Shown: positions 32,898-41,280, counted from the first letter of the stretch. The stretch is 64,000 nucleotides of DNA from Bog-756 sp963699055 (GCA_963699055.1 CAVOTA010000002.1:434001-498000); one strand, 5' to 3'. Translations and numbers: made by a program. Notes: a model not told the origin generated them from the sequence alone.

Positions 32898-34388
32898 GTG
32901 GAAACTCGTTCGGCAACATCGGCTCCGCCCTCTTTTCTCGAGTCGCGTCGCGGCAAGCTCGTCCTCGCCTTGATGTGCGCGGTGGCGTTCATGGACCTTC
33001 TCGATGCGTCCATCGTGAATGTTGCGTTGCCGGTGATTCGGACTGATCTGCACTTCTCGGTCCAGAACCTGCAGTGGGTCGCGAGCGCGTACCTGCTCAC
33101 CTACGGTGGGTTCTTACTGCTCGGCGGCCGCTTGGCTGATTTGCTCGGACGGCGGCGCTTGCTCGTTGCCGGGACGGCGCTCTTTGGAGTCACGTCGCTC
33201 GTGTGCGGTTTGGCTGGAAGCCAAGGGGTGCTGATCGGGGGTCGCCTGGTTCAGGGAGTCGGCGCGGCGATGATGACGCCCGCGGCGCTCTCGATCCTGA
33301 CGACGTCCTTTCATACCCGCAGCGATCGGGTCAAAGCGCTTGGTTTTTGGGGTGGCATGGGTGCAATATCGGGCGCTTCCGGAGCGCTGTTGGGTGGCGT
33401 GCTCACATCGGAGGTGAGTTGGCGGTGGGTGTTCCTTGTCAACCTGCCGATGGTCGCGACCATCCTCGTGGCGTCGTTTCGAATCATCGACGGCGAACGG
33501 CCCAAGGCACCGCCGCTACGGGACTTTGACACGGTCGGCGCTGGTCTCATCACGGGCGCCATGCTTCTCTTGGTCTATGCGCTGGTGAACGCCCCCAGTG
33601 TCGGCTGGGGCACAGCTCGGACTCTCGGAGTACTCGCCAGCGCCCTTGTGCTCATCGTCCTGTTCCTGTTCAACGAGCAGCGCCACCACAACCCACTCGT
33701 ACCTCTGTCGCTGTTCAAGATCAAGGGCCTGTGGGAAGCCGATCTCACTCAAGTTCTCGCGTGGGCCGCTTACTACACGATGTTCTTTCTCGTCATCCTG
33801 TATATGGAAGAAGTGCTCGGCTACTCGGCGATCCACGCTGGCCTGTGTTATCTGCCGTTGACGGTGGGCATTGGAATCGGAGCGGGGGTGGCAACGAAGG
33901 GAATCCCGAAGATCGGTACCCGCCCGCTGATCGTCACGGGGGCACTGCTGGGCGCCGCCGGAGTGTTCTTGCTTTCCCGAGTACCGCTGCACGGCACCTA
34001 TCCTCCGGACATCCTTCCGGGGATGATGATCATGGGGGCCGGGCTGGGCTTGGTGATGGTCGGCGTTCAGAATGCCGCAAATGGAGGTGTGCCGGCCGAC
34101 AAGGCTGGACTCGCAGCGTCGTTGATCACCGCGTCCTTTCAGCTCGGGGCCGCGCTGGGGCTTGCAGCTCTCGTCTCCCTGGCCACGGTTCGTACCAAAC
34201 ATCTGCTCGCAGCACACACCCCACATTCCCAGGCGCTCACGCTTGGCTTCCAGCGAGGACTGCAAGGCGCCGGCGTCGTACTCGTGGTCGCCGCCGTGAT
34301 CGCATTACGGGCGCCCAACGTGCGTGTCGCCGACATGGCCCCTGGCGCGGACGACGATCAGGGCGTGCCCGTCGCCGTGGCCGGGTGA
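32898..34388 (+). CDS. MFS multidrug exporter, EmrB/QacA (DHA2) family
   Basis: 496 residues from GTG 32898 with AGGAGGG upstream. The first helix carries MDLLDASIVNVALPVI, the DHA2-family signature. Loop 2-3 reads GGRLADLLGRRRLLVAG, and motif C is visible in GFWGGMGAISGASGALLGG. About 14 helices are predicted from hydrophobicity. It would expel drugs or toxic metabolites by proton antiport. Base composition is lower in GC than the surrounding genes, which fits acquisition with its TetR regulator. Confidence 0.93.
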   Translation: METRSATSAPPSFLESRRGKLVLALMCAVAFMDLLDASIVNVALPVIRTDLHFSVQNLQWVASAYLLTYGGFLLLGGRLADLLGRRRLLVAGTALFGVTSLVCGLAGSQGVLIGGRLVQGVGAAMMTPAALSILTTSFHTRSDRVKALGFWGGMGAISGASGALLGGVLTSEVSWRWVFLVNLPMVATILVASFRIIDGERPKAPPLRDFDTVGAGLITGAMLLLVYALVNAPSVGWGTARTLGVLASALVLIVLFLFNEQRHHNPLVPLSLFKIKGLWEADLTQVLAWAAYYTMFFLVILYMEEVLGYSAIHAGLCYLPLTVGIGIGAGVATKGIPKIGTRPLIVTGALLGAAGVFLLSRVPLHGTYPPDILPGMMIMGAGLGLVMVGVQNAANGGVPADKAGLAASLITASFQLGAALGLAALVSLATVRTKHLLAAHTPHSQALTLGFQRGLQGAGVVLVVAAVIALRAPNVRVADMAPGADDDQGVPVAVAG

Positions 34389-34447
34389 TCGACACTGAAG
34401 CGCCGCATTTCCCATCGCGACCAGGCCGAACGACGAAAGGACCTGAG

Positions 34448-34669
34448 ATGGCCACGTTCCCCGCTCCCCAAACGGGCATCTTGCTTACCAACTTCATCGT
34501 CTCGCGCGACATCGCTCGCTCTCGTCGTTTCTACGTCGATGGCGCCGCAATCCGCAGCGTGGTTAGGTCCCGTAGACCGAACCCCATGCGGCATCGGCCC
34601 ATGTCAGCCGGGGTCGCCGCCCGGAGGCGTCCCGAAAGACCCGCCCGGAGAAGATTCCGGGATAGGTAG
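34448..34669 (+). pseudogene. Truncated VOC (glyoxalase/bleomycin-resistance-like) protein gene
   Basis: Starts at ATG 34448 with AAAGGA upstream. The first ~33 residues (GILLTNFIVSRDIARSRRFY, then VDGA) are the first strand and helix of a VOC-superfamily domain. Downstream of about 34545 the frame turns into unrelated Arg/Pro-rich sequence and stops at 34669; a full VOC domain needs ~110-130 residues. The gene was probably cut by insertion or deletion at that point. It may once have belonged with the MFS gene, which ends 59 bp before it. Confidence 0.75.
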
Positions 34670-34867
34670 GGCATGCGGGACATCCTCAGCTCGGTTCGGA
34701 CTGCATCCTTGCATCGACCCTGGGAGCCTCATAATGCTCACCTGCCTCCCGGTAGCGTTACGTATCCCCGACGCTGCCGGGTCGGAGGGACACTTCCCGG
34801 CCGAGGTCGCCGGCAACTGTTTGCCGGCGCGAACGGTGTCACCTACGGAGATGCAGCCGACACACAC

Positions 34868-34956
34868 AGGGGTTCGAACATCGCCATTTGCCTTGGTCGG
34901 CAAATGCCAATGAAATAGTGCCTCTGACCAGGTAAAACGTTGTCATTCCGACAACA
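34868..34956 (-). repeat. 89-bp imperfect inverted repeat, right copy
   Basis: Read on the minus strand it begins TGTTGTCGGAATGACAACG and ends GATGTTCGAACCCCT, gapless against the left copy at 31450-31538 (about 64/89 identities). It starts 4 bases beyond the tRNA-Val 3' end in the pre-IS arrangement. Its first part is the tRNA terminator hairpin. Together the copies enclose the PPOX, TetR, MFS and broken VOC genes. Confidence 0.85.
34934..34955 (-). terminator. Intrinsic terminator of tRNA-Val, now separated by an IS
   Basis: On the minus strand GTTGTC-GGAAT-GACAAC is a 6-bp hairpin followed by GTTTT. Without the insertion it would begin 4 nt after the tRNA-Val 3' end, the usual position. 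The IS481-family element now lies between gene and terminator. Confidence 0.75.
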
Positions 34957-34971
34957 CCGTGGGCCGTGCGG
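34956..34971 (+). repeat. 16-bp target-site duplication, left copy
   Basis: ACCGTGGGCCGTGCGG directly abuts the left IS end and is identical to 36252-36267 at the right end. The sequence includes the last 12 nt of tRNA-Val, so the duplication leaves one complete tRNA on the right. An attachment-site reading is possible, but the exact abutment with the IS ends favours target duplication. Confidence 0.75.
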
Positions 34972-36251
34972 TGTGTGAGTTCATGACTTAGGCGACACGT
35001 GTGTCAAGACATTAGGAGACACCTGCTGAGGAGGGTCTCCCATGGACAAGGGCCGCTTCCTGATCGAGACGCACCTGCGCACCGGTCAGTCACTGGGCGA
35101 GCTGGCGAAGGCCCACGGCGTGCATCGGAGCTGGTTGTACAAACGTCTCGCCCGCTACCGACGGGAAGGCGCGACCGGACTCGAACTGCGCTCCACGAGG
35201 CCGAAGACCTCGCCGACCCGGATCGCCGACCGGTGGGAGGAGGAGATCGTCCGGCTGCGCAAACAGCTCACCGAGCTCGGTGTCGACGCCGGGGCGGCCA
35301 CCATCCAGGCCCATCTGGCCGATCACCACGACACCGTCCCGTCGGTGCCGACCATCTGGCGGGTGCTGAAGGCGCGGGGCTTCGTGACCCCCCAGCCCCA
35401 CAAGCGCCCGACGAGCTCCTACCACCGCTTCGAGGCCGACTTCCCCAACGAGTGCTGGCAGGCGGACGTGACCCACGTGGTCGTCGCCGACGACGTGGTG
35501 TTCGAGGTCCTCAACATCATCGACGACCACTCCCGGCTGTGCGTGGCCTCGCGGGCGTTCGTGACGGTGACCTCGCCCGACGTGGTCCGCACCCTGCACA
35601 TGGCCGCATCCACCTGGGGTTATTCCCGGTCGTTCCTCACCGACAACGGGGCGGTCTTCACGGCCAGCGCGGTCAAGGGGACGAGTGCCATGGAGGCCGA
35701 ACTCCTGACCCTCGGCATCGCCTCGAAGCACGGCAAGCCCTACCACCCCCAGACCCAGGGCAAGATCGAACGCTTCCACCAGACGCTCAAGAAGTACGTG
35801 GCCAAGCAGCCTCCGGCCACGACCAAGCGTCAGCTCCAGAGCCAGCTCGACCGGTTCACCCGCTACTACAACGAAGTCCGGCCCCATCGGTCGTTGGACC
35901 GACGACGACCCCTCGAGGTCTTCCACGCAAGAGAGAAGCTGGGTCCGTCCGGACCGAGGATCGACACTGCCGGCTACCGGGTCCGCCGGGACAAGGTCGA
36001 CAGGACCGGTGTGGTGACGCCGCGCTATCACAGCCGGATCCACCACATCGGAGTGGGCCGGGCCTACGCCGGCTGGCGGGTCATCCTGCTCGTGGCCGGG
36101 ACCGACGTGCGGATCCTCGGCATCGACGGCTCACCACTCCGCCATCTGACCCTGGACACGACAAAGGACTACCAGCCACAGCTGTGACCGATCGTCCCTG
36201 GTTGTCTACGATGTCTTGAGACATCTGTCTCCGATGTCTCGCGACATCACA
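34972..36251 (+). mobile_element. IS481-family insertion sequence, complete
   Basis: 1,280 bp bounded by TGTGTGAGTT on the left and the complement of TGTGATGTCG on the right. The terminal ~50 bp are related: left GGCGACACGTGTGTCAAGAC and right (reverse complement) GGAGACAGATGTCTCAAGAC, each followed by AT.. and a further GAGACA/TAGACA. It carries a single uninterrupted transposase gene and is flanked by 16-bp direct repeats. The intact frame and matching repeats suggest a fairly recent insertion. Confidence 0.85.
35042..36187 (+). CDS. IS481-family transposase
   Basis: 381 residues from ATG 35042, with GAGGAGGG upstream. An N-terminal HTH (LGELAKAHGVHRSWLYKRLA) and a second DNA-binding segment are followed by an rve/DDE integrase core. 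The acidic triad is in WQADVTHV, FLTDNGAVF and QGKIERFHQTLK. The HRSLDRRRPLEVF block near the end is typical of the family. It cuts and joins the IS ends. No frameshift or stop is seen, so the element may be active. Confidence 0.95.
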   Translation: MDKGRFLIETHLRTGQSLGELAKAHGVHRSWLYKRLARYRREGATGLELRSTRPKTSPTRIADRWEEEIVRLRKQLTELGVDAGAATIQAHLADHHDTVPSVPTIWRVLKARGFVTPQPHKRPTSSYHRFEADFPNECWQADVTHVVVADDVVFEVLNIIDDHSRLCVASRAFVTVTSPDVVRTLHMAASTWGYSRSFLTDNGAVFTASAVKGTSAMEAELLTLGIASKHGKPYHPQTQGKIERFHQTLKKYVAKQPPATTKRQLQSQLDRFTRYYNEVRPHRSLDRRRPLEVFHAREKLGPSGPRIDTAGYRVRRDKVDRTGVVTPRYHSRIHHIGVGRAYAGWRVILLVAGTDVRILGIDGSPLRHLTLDTTKDYQPQL

Positions 36252-36267
36252 ACCGTGGGCCGTGCGG
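36252..36267 (+). repeat. 16-bp target-site duplication, right copy
   Basis: ACCGTGGGCCGTGCGG, identical to 34956-34971. It overlaps the last 12 nt of the intact tRNA-Val gene (minus strand). Confidence 0.75.
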
Positions 36268-36328
36268 GACTTGAACCCACGACCCCTTGCGTGTCATGCA
36301 AGTGCGCTACCAACTGCGCCAACGGCCC
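36256..36328 (-). tRNA. tRNA-Val (GAC)
   Basis: 73 nt on the minus strand. The acceptor GGGCCGT pairs with ACGGCCC, with discriminator A. The D-stem is GCGC/GCGC, the anticodon stem CTTGC/GCAAG with loop ATGACAC (anticodon GAC), and the T-arm is GTGGG-TTCAAGT-CCCGC. CCA is not encoded. An IS481-family element sits 4 bp beyond its 3' end, between the gene and its likely terminator. Confidence 0.95.
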
Positions 36329-36408
36329 GTGAGGGACGACGATACCACCCGACCCCGGCTGGGCCCGAACAGCGGCACTGTCGACGTGCCATGTGGGCGA
36401 CTCCCCGC

Positions 36409-37227
36409 TCAGGCGACGGGAACGCCCGGGATCGGAGGGGCGGTCGCCTCCAGCGCCGCCCAGCCACCGAGCTCGCGCTTGCGCGCCTCCTCGGCGGCGT
36501 GGCCCCCCCGCAGGCCGAACAGCCGCTTGGCGTAGAGGAGGTAGGCGGCCACCAGGACGTTCAGCACGAAGGCCACCACCTTGAACACGCTCACCTTCAG
36601 GTACAGCTCGTAGACCTCGTAGGGGATGAGGACCGTGGTGGCCACGAAGGTCAGGTACTCGGCCCACCGCCTGTTGAGCCACAGTCCGACCGCCTCGACC
36701 GCCTCCAGGCAGGCGTAGGCGATGAAGATGGCCGCCAGGACGTAAAGATGGGTCGGCGTGTAGTCGAATGCCTTGCGCAGGTAGCCGAGGATGCCGCGCA
36801 CCCGGGTGGCGGCCGCTCCCCCGCCGTTCAGCGCGTTCATGATGTTCTGGTAGTCGGTGTGCAGCGCCCGGTTGTGGCTGGCGAAGGTCACGAAGGCGAC
36901 GGCCAGGAACGTGAGGATCACCACGTGGACGACGCGGTCGAGGGCGATCAGCCGGAGTACGTAGCGGTCCCGCAGGGCGGGCCCCCGCAGGGGCAGGTCG
37001 ATCTCGTCCCGGGTCGGCACCCGCTCCTCGACGGGCCGGTCCGGGACGGGCACGGCGAACCAACCGTCGCACCGCAGGCAGCGGCACCACCGCTGCCCGT
37101 CCGACTCGCGCACCACGATGGCGTCCGCGGGGGTGACCACGGCCGCCTGCTGCCCGACCAGCTCGTGCCCGCGCCAGGCGCAGGTCAACAGCTCGTACCG
37201 GTACTCCGGTCGCTTCCTCCCGGCCAT
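36409..37227 (-). CDS. DUF2127 membrane protein with N-terminal zinc-finger-like segment
   Basis: 272 residues. The C-terminal half has four membrane helices ending WAEYLTFVATTVLIPYEVYE...SVFKVVAFVLNVLVAAYLLY, the DUF2127 consensus. The N-terminal ~100 residues are soluble and contain CRCLRCDGWF, perhaps a small metal site. Role unknown; some relatives lie near stress or cytochrome genes. Located directly beyond tRNA-Val and divergent from the PhyH gene. Confidence 0.85.
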   Translation of the reverse strand: MAGRKRPEYRYELLTCAWRGHELVGQQAAVVTPADAIVVRESDGQRWCRCLRCDGWFAVPVPDRPVEERVPTRDEIDLPLRGPALRDRYVLRLIALDRVVHVVILTFLAVAFVTFASHNRALHTDYQNIMNALNGGGAAATRVRGILGYLRKAFDYTPTHLYVLAAIFIAYACLEAVEAVGLWLNRRWAEYLTFVATTVLIPYEVYELYLKVSVFKVVAFVLNVLVAAYLLYAKRLFGLRGGHAAEEARKRELGGWAALEATAPPIPGVPVA

Positions 37228-37274
37228 CCCCTCACCCTAGGCTGGGCCCCGGTCCACACGAGGAGCACGGTCCC

Positions 37275-38108
37275 ATGAACGAACACGTCGACGGCCACCT
37301 GCGGGAGATCGAGGAGCAGGGCTACACCATCGTCGAGGACGCCCTCGAACCCGACCTGGTCGACGGGCTCGTCGAGGACCTCGACCGCCTCGAACGCGAC
37401 CTCGGCATCGTGCCCGCCACCAACGCGTTCGAGGGCACCCGGACGACCCGGGTCTACAACCTGCTCGTCCACGGCCCCCGGTTCGAGCGGATCCCCGTCC
37501 ACCCGGCGATCCTCCCCATCTGCGAGGGCGTGCTCGACCGCGGTCTCCTGGTGTCCTCACTCTCCTCCATCGCCATCGGACCGGGCGAGACGGCCCAGCC
37601 CGTCCACGCCGACGACCAGGTCATCCCCCTGCCCAAGCCGCACCCGGCGACGGTGTGCAACACCATGTGGGCACTGACCGACTTCACCGAGGCCAACGGC
37701 GCGACCCGACTCGTGCCGGGATCCCACACGGCCGACCACTCCCCCGACCTCACCCGCGCCTACGACACCATCCCCGCCGTCATGTCCAAGGGCAGTGTGC
37801 TCGTGTGGCACGGCAGCCTCTGGCACGGCGGCGGGGCCAACACCTCCGCCGAGCGGCGCATCGGCATCGCCATGAACTACTGCGCCGGGTACATCCGCCA
37901 GCAGGAGAACCAGCAGCTCGGACTGGCCCGCGAGACGGTGGCCGGGTTCCCCCGGCGTCTCCAGGAGCTGGTCGGCTACGGCATCTACCGCGGCCTCATC
38001 GGACACGTCGACAAGCAGGTGCCGGCCAACCTGCTCCTCGGTTCGGACACCGACCCGACCCTGCTGTGGGACCTCGCCGCACCGTCCCGGCCGGGACCGA
38101 CCGGCTGA
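37275..38108 (+). CDS. Phytanoyl-CoA dioxygenase (PhyH) family protein
   Basis: 277 residues from ATG 37275. The Fe(II)/2-oxoglutarate site is visible: His111 and Asp113 in VHADDQ, distal His184 in LWHGGG, and the Arg in ERRIGIAMN for 2-oxoglutarate. TRLVPGSH and GSVLVWHGSLWHGG match the PhyH family. It would hydroxylate a fatty-acyl or small-molecule substrate using oxygen. No gene cluster indicates the substrate. Convergent with the MFS gene, 24 bp apart. Confidence 0.9.
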   Translation: MNEHVDGHLREIEEQGYTIVEDALEPDLVDGLVEDLDRLERDLGIVPATNAFEGTRTTRVYNLLVHGPRFERIPVHPAILPICEGVLDRGLLVSSLSSIAIGPGETAQPVHADDQVIPLPKPHPATVCNTMWALTDFTEANGATRLVPGSHTADHSPDLTRAYDTIPAVMSKGSVLVWHGSLWHGGGANTSAERRIGIAMNYCAGYIRQQENQQLGLARETVAGFPRRLQELVGYGIYRGLIGHVDKQVPANLLLGSDTDPTLLWDLAAPSRPGPTG

Positions 38109-38132
38109 CCGTCCACCGGCCGGGTCCCACCG

Positions 38133-39431
38133 TCATCCGTCGGGCCAGAGCTCCTCGGGCTCGCGGCCGCGCGTCTCGGGCACGCACCAGAACAGCGCGG
38201 CGGCCACGGCCACCGGGGGGAAGGTGAGCTCGGCGGCCAGGCCGAACCGCCCGCCGACGTCGGCCACGGCGCCGAAGACGACCAGGCCCACCGCGGCGCC
38301 GATCACCCCGGCGACCACGAACCAGCCCGACACCGAGGCACGCACCCCGGTGGGGAACAGCTCGGTCAGGAGGGAGCCGATGGCCGGGGCCAGCACGGAG
38401 CCGGCCATCACGCCGAGCACGTACCCGATCACCAGGGACAGCCTGCCGCCGCTGTAGGTCACGGTCGCCGTGGCGGCGATCCCGACCATCCCCAGGGCCC
38501 CCGTGGGACGACGGCCGATCCGGTCGGCCAGCCACCGGCCCACCAGCAGCCCCACCAGTCCGGACGCGCCGGCGCCCACCACCATGGCCGCCGTCAATCC
38601 GCCCGACAGGTGGCGCACGTTCTGGGCGTAGAGGAACACGAAGGTGTTGGCCGGTCCCGTGATCAGCGAGATGGCGAACGCCAGGGCGACCAGCACGGCG
38701 AGGCGTCGGCGGAACCGGGGGGCCACCGCGCCGAGTACCGGCGTCGGGTGGTCGCGGCCCGCCTCGGCCACTGCGAAGCGGTCGGGCTCGGTGACCCAGT
38801 GGGCGATGACCGGAACGAGCGCCAGCGGCAGCAGCGCCAGGGCCACGGTGCCCCGGAACCCGAGGGTGGACGAGGCCAGGCTGTGCACGATGGCCGTGAG
38901 TCCCGCCCCCACGCCGTAGCCGGCGGCCACCAGGGCCACGGCGGTCGCCCGGTCCCTCGACGAGGTCTGCTCGGCCGCCACCACCTGGGCCAGGGCGTTG
39001 GTGGCACTGAGGAACGGGCGTCCCAGGGCGAAGATCGCCACGAACCACCAGTAGCCGGGGCTGAGTGCCGACAGCGCCGTCACCGAGAGTCCGATGCAGA
39101 CCGTCAGCAGCAGCATGGTCCGCCGGCCGATCCGGTCGGCCAGGCCGGCGAGCGGCAGCGCCAGCAACGAGGCCAGGCGGATGATCCCGAGGCCGACCCC
39201 GAGGACGGTGCCCGACAGCCCCGCCTGGTCGGCGAGGGTCGCCCCGTGGGTGATGTTCCCGAAGGCACGGGCGACGTCACCCAGTGCGGCGGTCACCCCG
39301 AACTGGCCGAAGCCCGCCGCCACCGACGCCAGCACGACGCCCACGACCGCCCGGGACCGCCACGAGTGCAGGGCGAGCGGCGGGACGCCGGCGCCGGCTG
39401 GCGGGCTGTCGGTACCGGGGGGCACGCCCAC
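38133..39431 (-). CDS. MFS transporter
   Basis: 432 residues from GTG 39431 (GTG 39425 also possible). Twelve helices, with motif A in both halves: AGLADRIGRRTMLLLTVCIG and GRWLADRIGRRPTGALGMVG. A LLTELFPTGVRASVSGWFVV stretch late in the protein resembles metabolite:proton symporters of the sugar-porter branch. Substrate unknown. Confidence 0.88.
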   Translation of the reverse strand: MGVPPGTDSPPAGAGVPPLALHSWRSRAVVGVVLASVAAGFGQFGVTAALGDVARAFGNITHGATLADQAGLSGTVLGVGLGIIRLASLLALPLAGLADRIGRRTMLLLTVCIGLSVTALSALSPGYWWFVAIFALGRPFLSATNALAQVVAAEQTSSRDRATAVALVAAGYGVGAGLTAIVHSLASSTLGFRGTVALALLPLALVPVIAHWVTEPDRFAVAEAGRDHPTPVLGAVAPRFRRRLAVLVALAFAISLITGPANTFVFLYAQNVRHLSGGLTAAMVVGAGASGLVGLLVGRWLADRIGRRPTGALGMVGIAATATVTYSGGRLSLVIGYVLGVMAGSVLAPAIGSLLTELFPTGVRASVSGWFVVAGVIGAAVGLVVFGAVADVGGRFGLAAELTFPPVAVAAALFWCVPETRGREPEELWPDG

Positions 39432-39521
39432 AGTGTGCCCGAGACCCGACCTCGGCCCGCGACCCGTGTCCTCGCACACCACCCGCCGTCCCCTGGCGAA
39501 GATTGGACGAAGAGCCCCTTG

Positions 39522-39536
39522 TCCACCCGCGGTGGA
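39522..39536. promoter_or_regulatory. Short palindrome in the MFS / zinc-ribbon divergent region
   Basis: TCCACC-CGC-GGTGGA, perfect 6-bp arms, lies 91 bp upstream of the MFS gene and 98 bp upstream of the zinc-ribbon gene. It could be an operator for either; nothing else supports it. Confidence 0.35.
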
Positions 39537-39633
39537 TCCGTCATGATTGCCAGTCGGAGGGTTCGTCGTCGCACCACGCGGCGGTGGGTCCGCGGAGGGG
39601 CATGTGTCGGATGCAGGGCGGAGGGAGTGTCGG

Positions 39634-40053
39634 ATGACGGACGTCGCACGCGTGACGGGTTCGGGCCTGAACGGGGCCGGATGGACCATGCGATCGCTCG
39701 AGGTCGTCGAGGACCCCAAACGCCGGCTCGACCGACTGGTCCCGCTCCTCCACGAGCTGGTGGCCTGGGACCTGGTGCTGCGCACGCCCGACGGGGGCTT
39801 CGTCCTGCGCGACGACGTCCAGGAGCGGCTGGCCCTGCTCGCGTCGGACCGTCCCGTGCGTTCGGCCCAGGTGTACATCGGTCGCAAGTGTGAGAAGTGT
39901 GAGCGGGTGACGCTCACCCGGATGGTGGACGGGAGCCGGATCTGCTCCACCTGCAGCAAGCTGCCGGCGGCCGATCCCGGGGCGGACGACACCGATCCGG
40001 CGTTGCTCAAGACGTCACGCGGGTTCTTCCACCGCCACCGCCGGGCCAGCTGA
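39634..40053 (+). CDS. Small zinc-ribbon protein of unknown function
   Basis: 139 residues from ATG 39634 (ATG 39688 is an alternative). A winged-helix-like region (DRLVPLLHELVAWDLVLRTP, then DGGFVLRDDVQERLALLA) is followed by a four-cysteine ribbon, CEKCERVTLTRMVDGSRICS then TC. The layout suggests a nucleic-acid-binding or regulatory protein, but I do not recognise the family. Confidence 0.7.
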   Translation: MTDVARVTGSGLNGAGWTMRSLEVVEDPKRRLDRLVPLLHELVAWDLVLRTPDGGFVLRDDVQERLALLASDRPVRSAQVYIGRKCEKCERVTLTRMVDGSRICSTCSKLPAADPGADDTDPALLKTSRGFFHRHRRAS

Positions 40054-40374
40054 CACCCCGTCCGCCGGGCGCCCCGGCGGACGGGTCGCTCACGTGGACG
40101 ACGACCCAGCGACGATCGTCGCCCACTGTTCCGGGCCGTCGTGGCCGAGCCCCCCCCCGTTTGCCATGGGTCCGCCCGACGTTCTGTAGGGCAGACACCC
40201 TGTTCAAGAGTGGTTTCGACTCCGTACCGTGCAACCGGCAGCCGCCGGCCGACCAAGCTGCCGTACAGTGGTGAGAGACCTTTGACCTGTCCGGCGGTTG
40301 CCCCGGCCTCTGCGGCCCCTGTTGCAACCGGCCATCTCCGAGATCTGCCGCCAACGGCTGCGAGGAGACCGGAC
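40054..40374. other. Intergenic region before the LuxR-type regulator gene
   Basis: 321 bp without a supported gene. It contains a C-tract (CCCCCCCC near 40150) and several short inverted repeats. TTGACC near 40282 could be a -35 element, but no matching -10 follows. GAGGAG precedes the LuxR start. Confidence 0.5.
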
Positions 40375-41085
40375 ATGTCCACCGACGAGCGTCCCATCAC
40401 GATCGTGCTGGCGACGGACAGCTTCCTGATCGGTGACGGCTTGGCCTGCATGCTCTCGGGCGTGGACGACGTCGAGGTCATCGGGCGGGCCCGTGACCAT
40501 GTCGAGATGGTCCGACTGGTCGAGGAGCTCACGCCTGACGCCGTCGTCATCAGCATCCGCACCCCGGTGGTGTCGACCCTGGCGACCATTTCGGCGGCGC
40601 GCCGGCTGCGCGACGACCACCCGGCACTCGGGATCGTCGTCATCTCCGACCGGGGCAACGGCTTCGCCCTGGAATTGCTGCGCGAGGGCGCCTCGCGCAT
40701 GGCCTACCTGCTCGACGAGCGACTCCCCGGCATGACTGCCGTACTCGGTGCCCTGCGCGAGGTCCGGGCCGGCCAGAGCGTCCTGGACCCGTCGATCGTG
40801 GACGCGCTGGTCCGGCGCCGGACCGTCACGACGATCGACGACCTGACGCCACGGGAGGTCGACGTCCTGGAGCTGATCGCCCGCGGTCTGTCCAACCGGG
40901 GCATCGCCGGGGAGTTGCACCTGTCCGTCAAGGGGATCGAGAAGCACGTCACCACCATCTTCCGGAAGCTCGACATGCCCGGCGACAGCCCCATCGACCG
41001 CCGGGTGACGGCTGCGCTCGTATTCCTGCGGTCCCAGAGCAACCCGTTCCAGGCTGCGACCGCGGAGCCGTCCGCTCCGGCCTGA
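40375..41085 (+). CDS. LuxR/NarL-type regulator with degenerate receiver domain
   Basis: 236 residues. The N-terminal ~120 residues have the receiver layout, but the phospho-acceptor position reads AVVISIRTP (Ser in place of Asp), the acidic pocket is TDSF, and the switch Lys is replaced in AYLLDERLPG. The C-terminal LuxR HTH is intact: DDLTPREVDVLELIARGLSN, then RGIAGELHLSVKGIEKHVTT. It probably works without phosphorylation, by ligand or protein contact. No sensor kinase is adjacent. Confidence 0.88.
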   Translation: MSTDERPITIVLATDSFLIGDGLACMLSGVDDVEVIGRARDHVEMVRLVEELTPDAVVISIRTPVVSTLATISAARRLRDDHPALGIVVISDRGNGFALELLREGASRMAYLLDERLPGMTAVLGALREVRAGQSVLDPSIVDALVRRRTVTTIDDLTPREVDVLELIARGLSNRGIAGELHLSVKGIEKHVTTIFRKLDMPGDSPIDRRVTAALVFLRSQSNPFQAATAEPSAPA

Positions 41086-41158
41086 CCGACGCACCGCCGT
41101 GGACACCCGGGGATCCGGACCGGGGAACCGACGATGGCCGGGCGCGCCCGGACCGTGG

Positions 41159-41230
41159 AGGCGGCGGGCGGAATCGAACCGCCGTACGGGGCTTTGCAGG
41201 CCCCTGCCTAAACCACTCGGCCACGCCGCC
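41159..41230 (-). tRNA. tRNA-Cys (GCA)
   Basis: 72 nt on the minus strand. The acceptor GGCGGCG pairs with CGCCGCC, discriminator U. The anticodon loop CTGCAAA gives GCA between GGGGC/GCCCC arms. The T-arm GGCGG-TTCGATT-CCGCC is intact. CCA is not encoded. Confidence 0.95.
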
Positions 41231-41280
41231 AGAAGCGCCCGCTGATCCTACCCCCCTGATCGGGATGCTTAGATCTGTCC

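Larger units (their letters stand above)
34670..34971. other. Non-coding stretch, right side of the efflux cassette
   Basis: 302 bp with no supported gene. It holds the right copy of the 89-bp inverted repeat, the displaced tRNA-Val terminator and the left IS481 target duplication. A second hairpin, CATTTGCC-TTGGTC-GGCAAATG (34885-34906), lies inside the repeat copy. Confidence 0.6.

Noticed and set aside
31450..34956. 89-bp repeats considered as integron attC sites
   Set aside because: No GTTRRRY core pair and no integron integrase; the repeats are inverted and border several genes.
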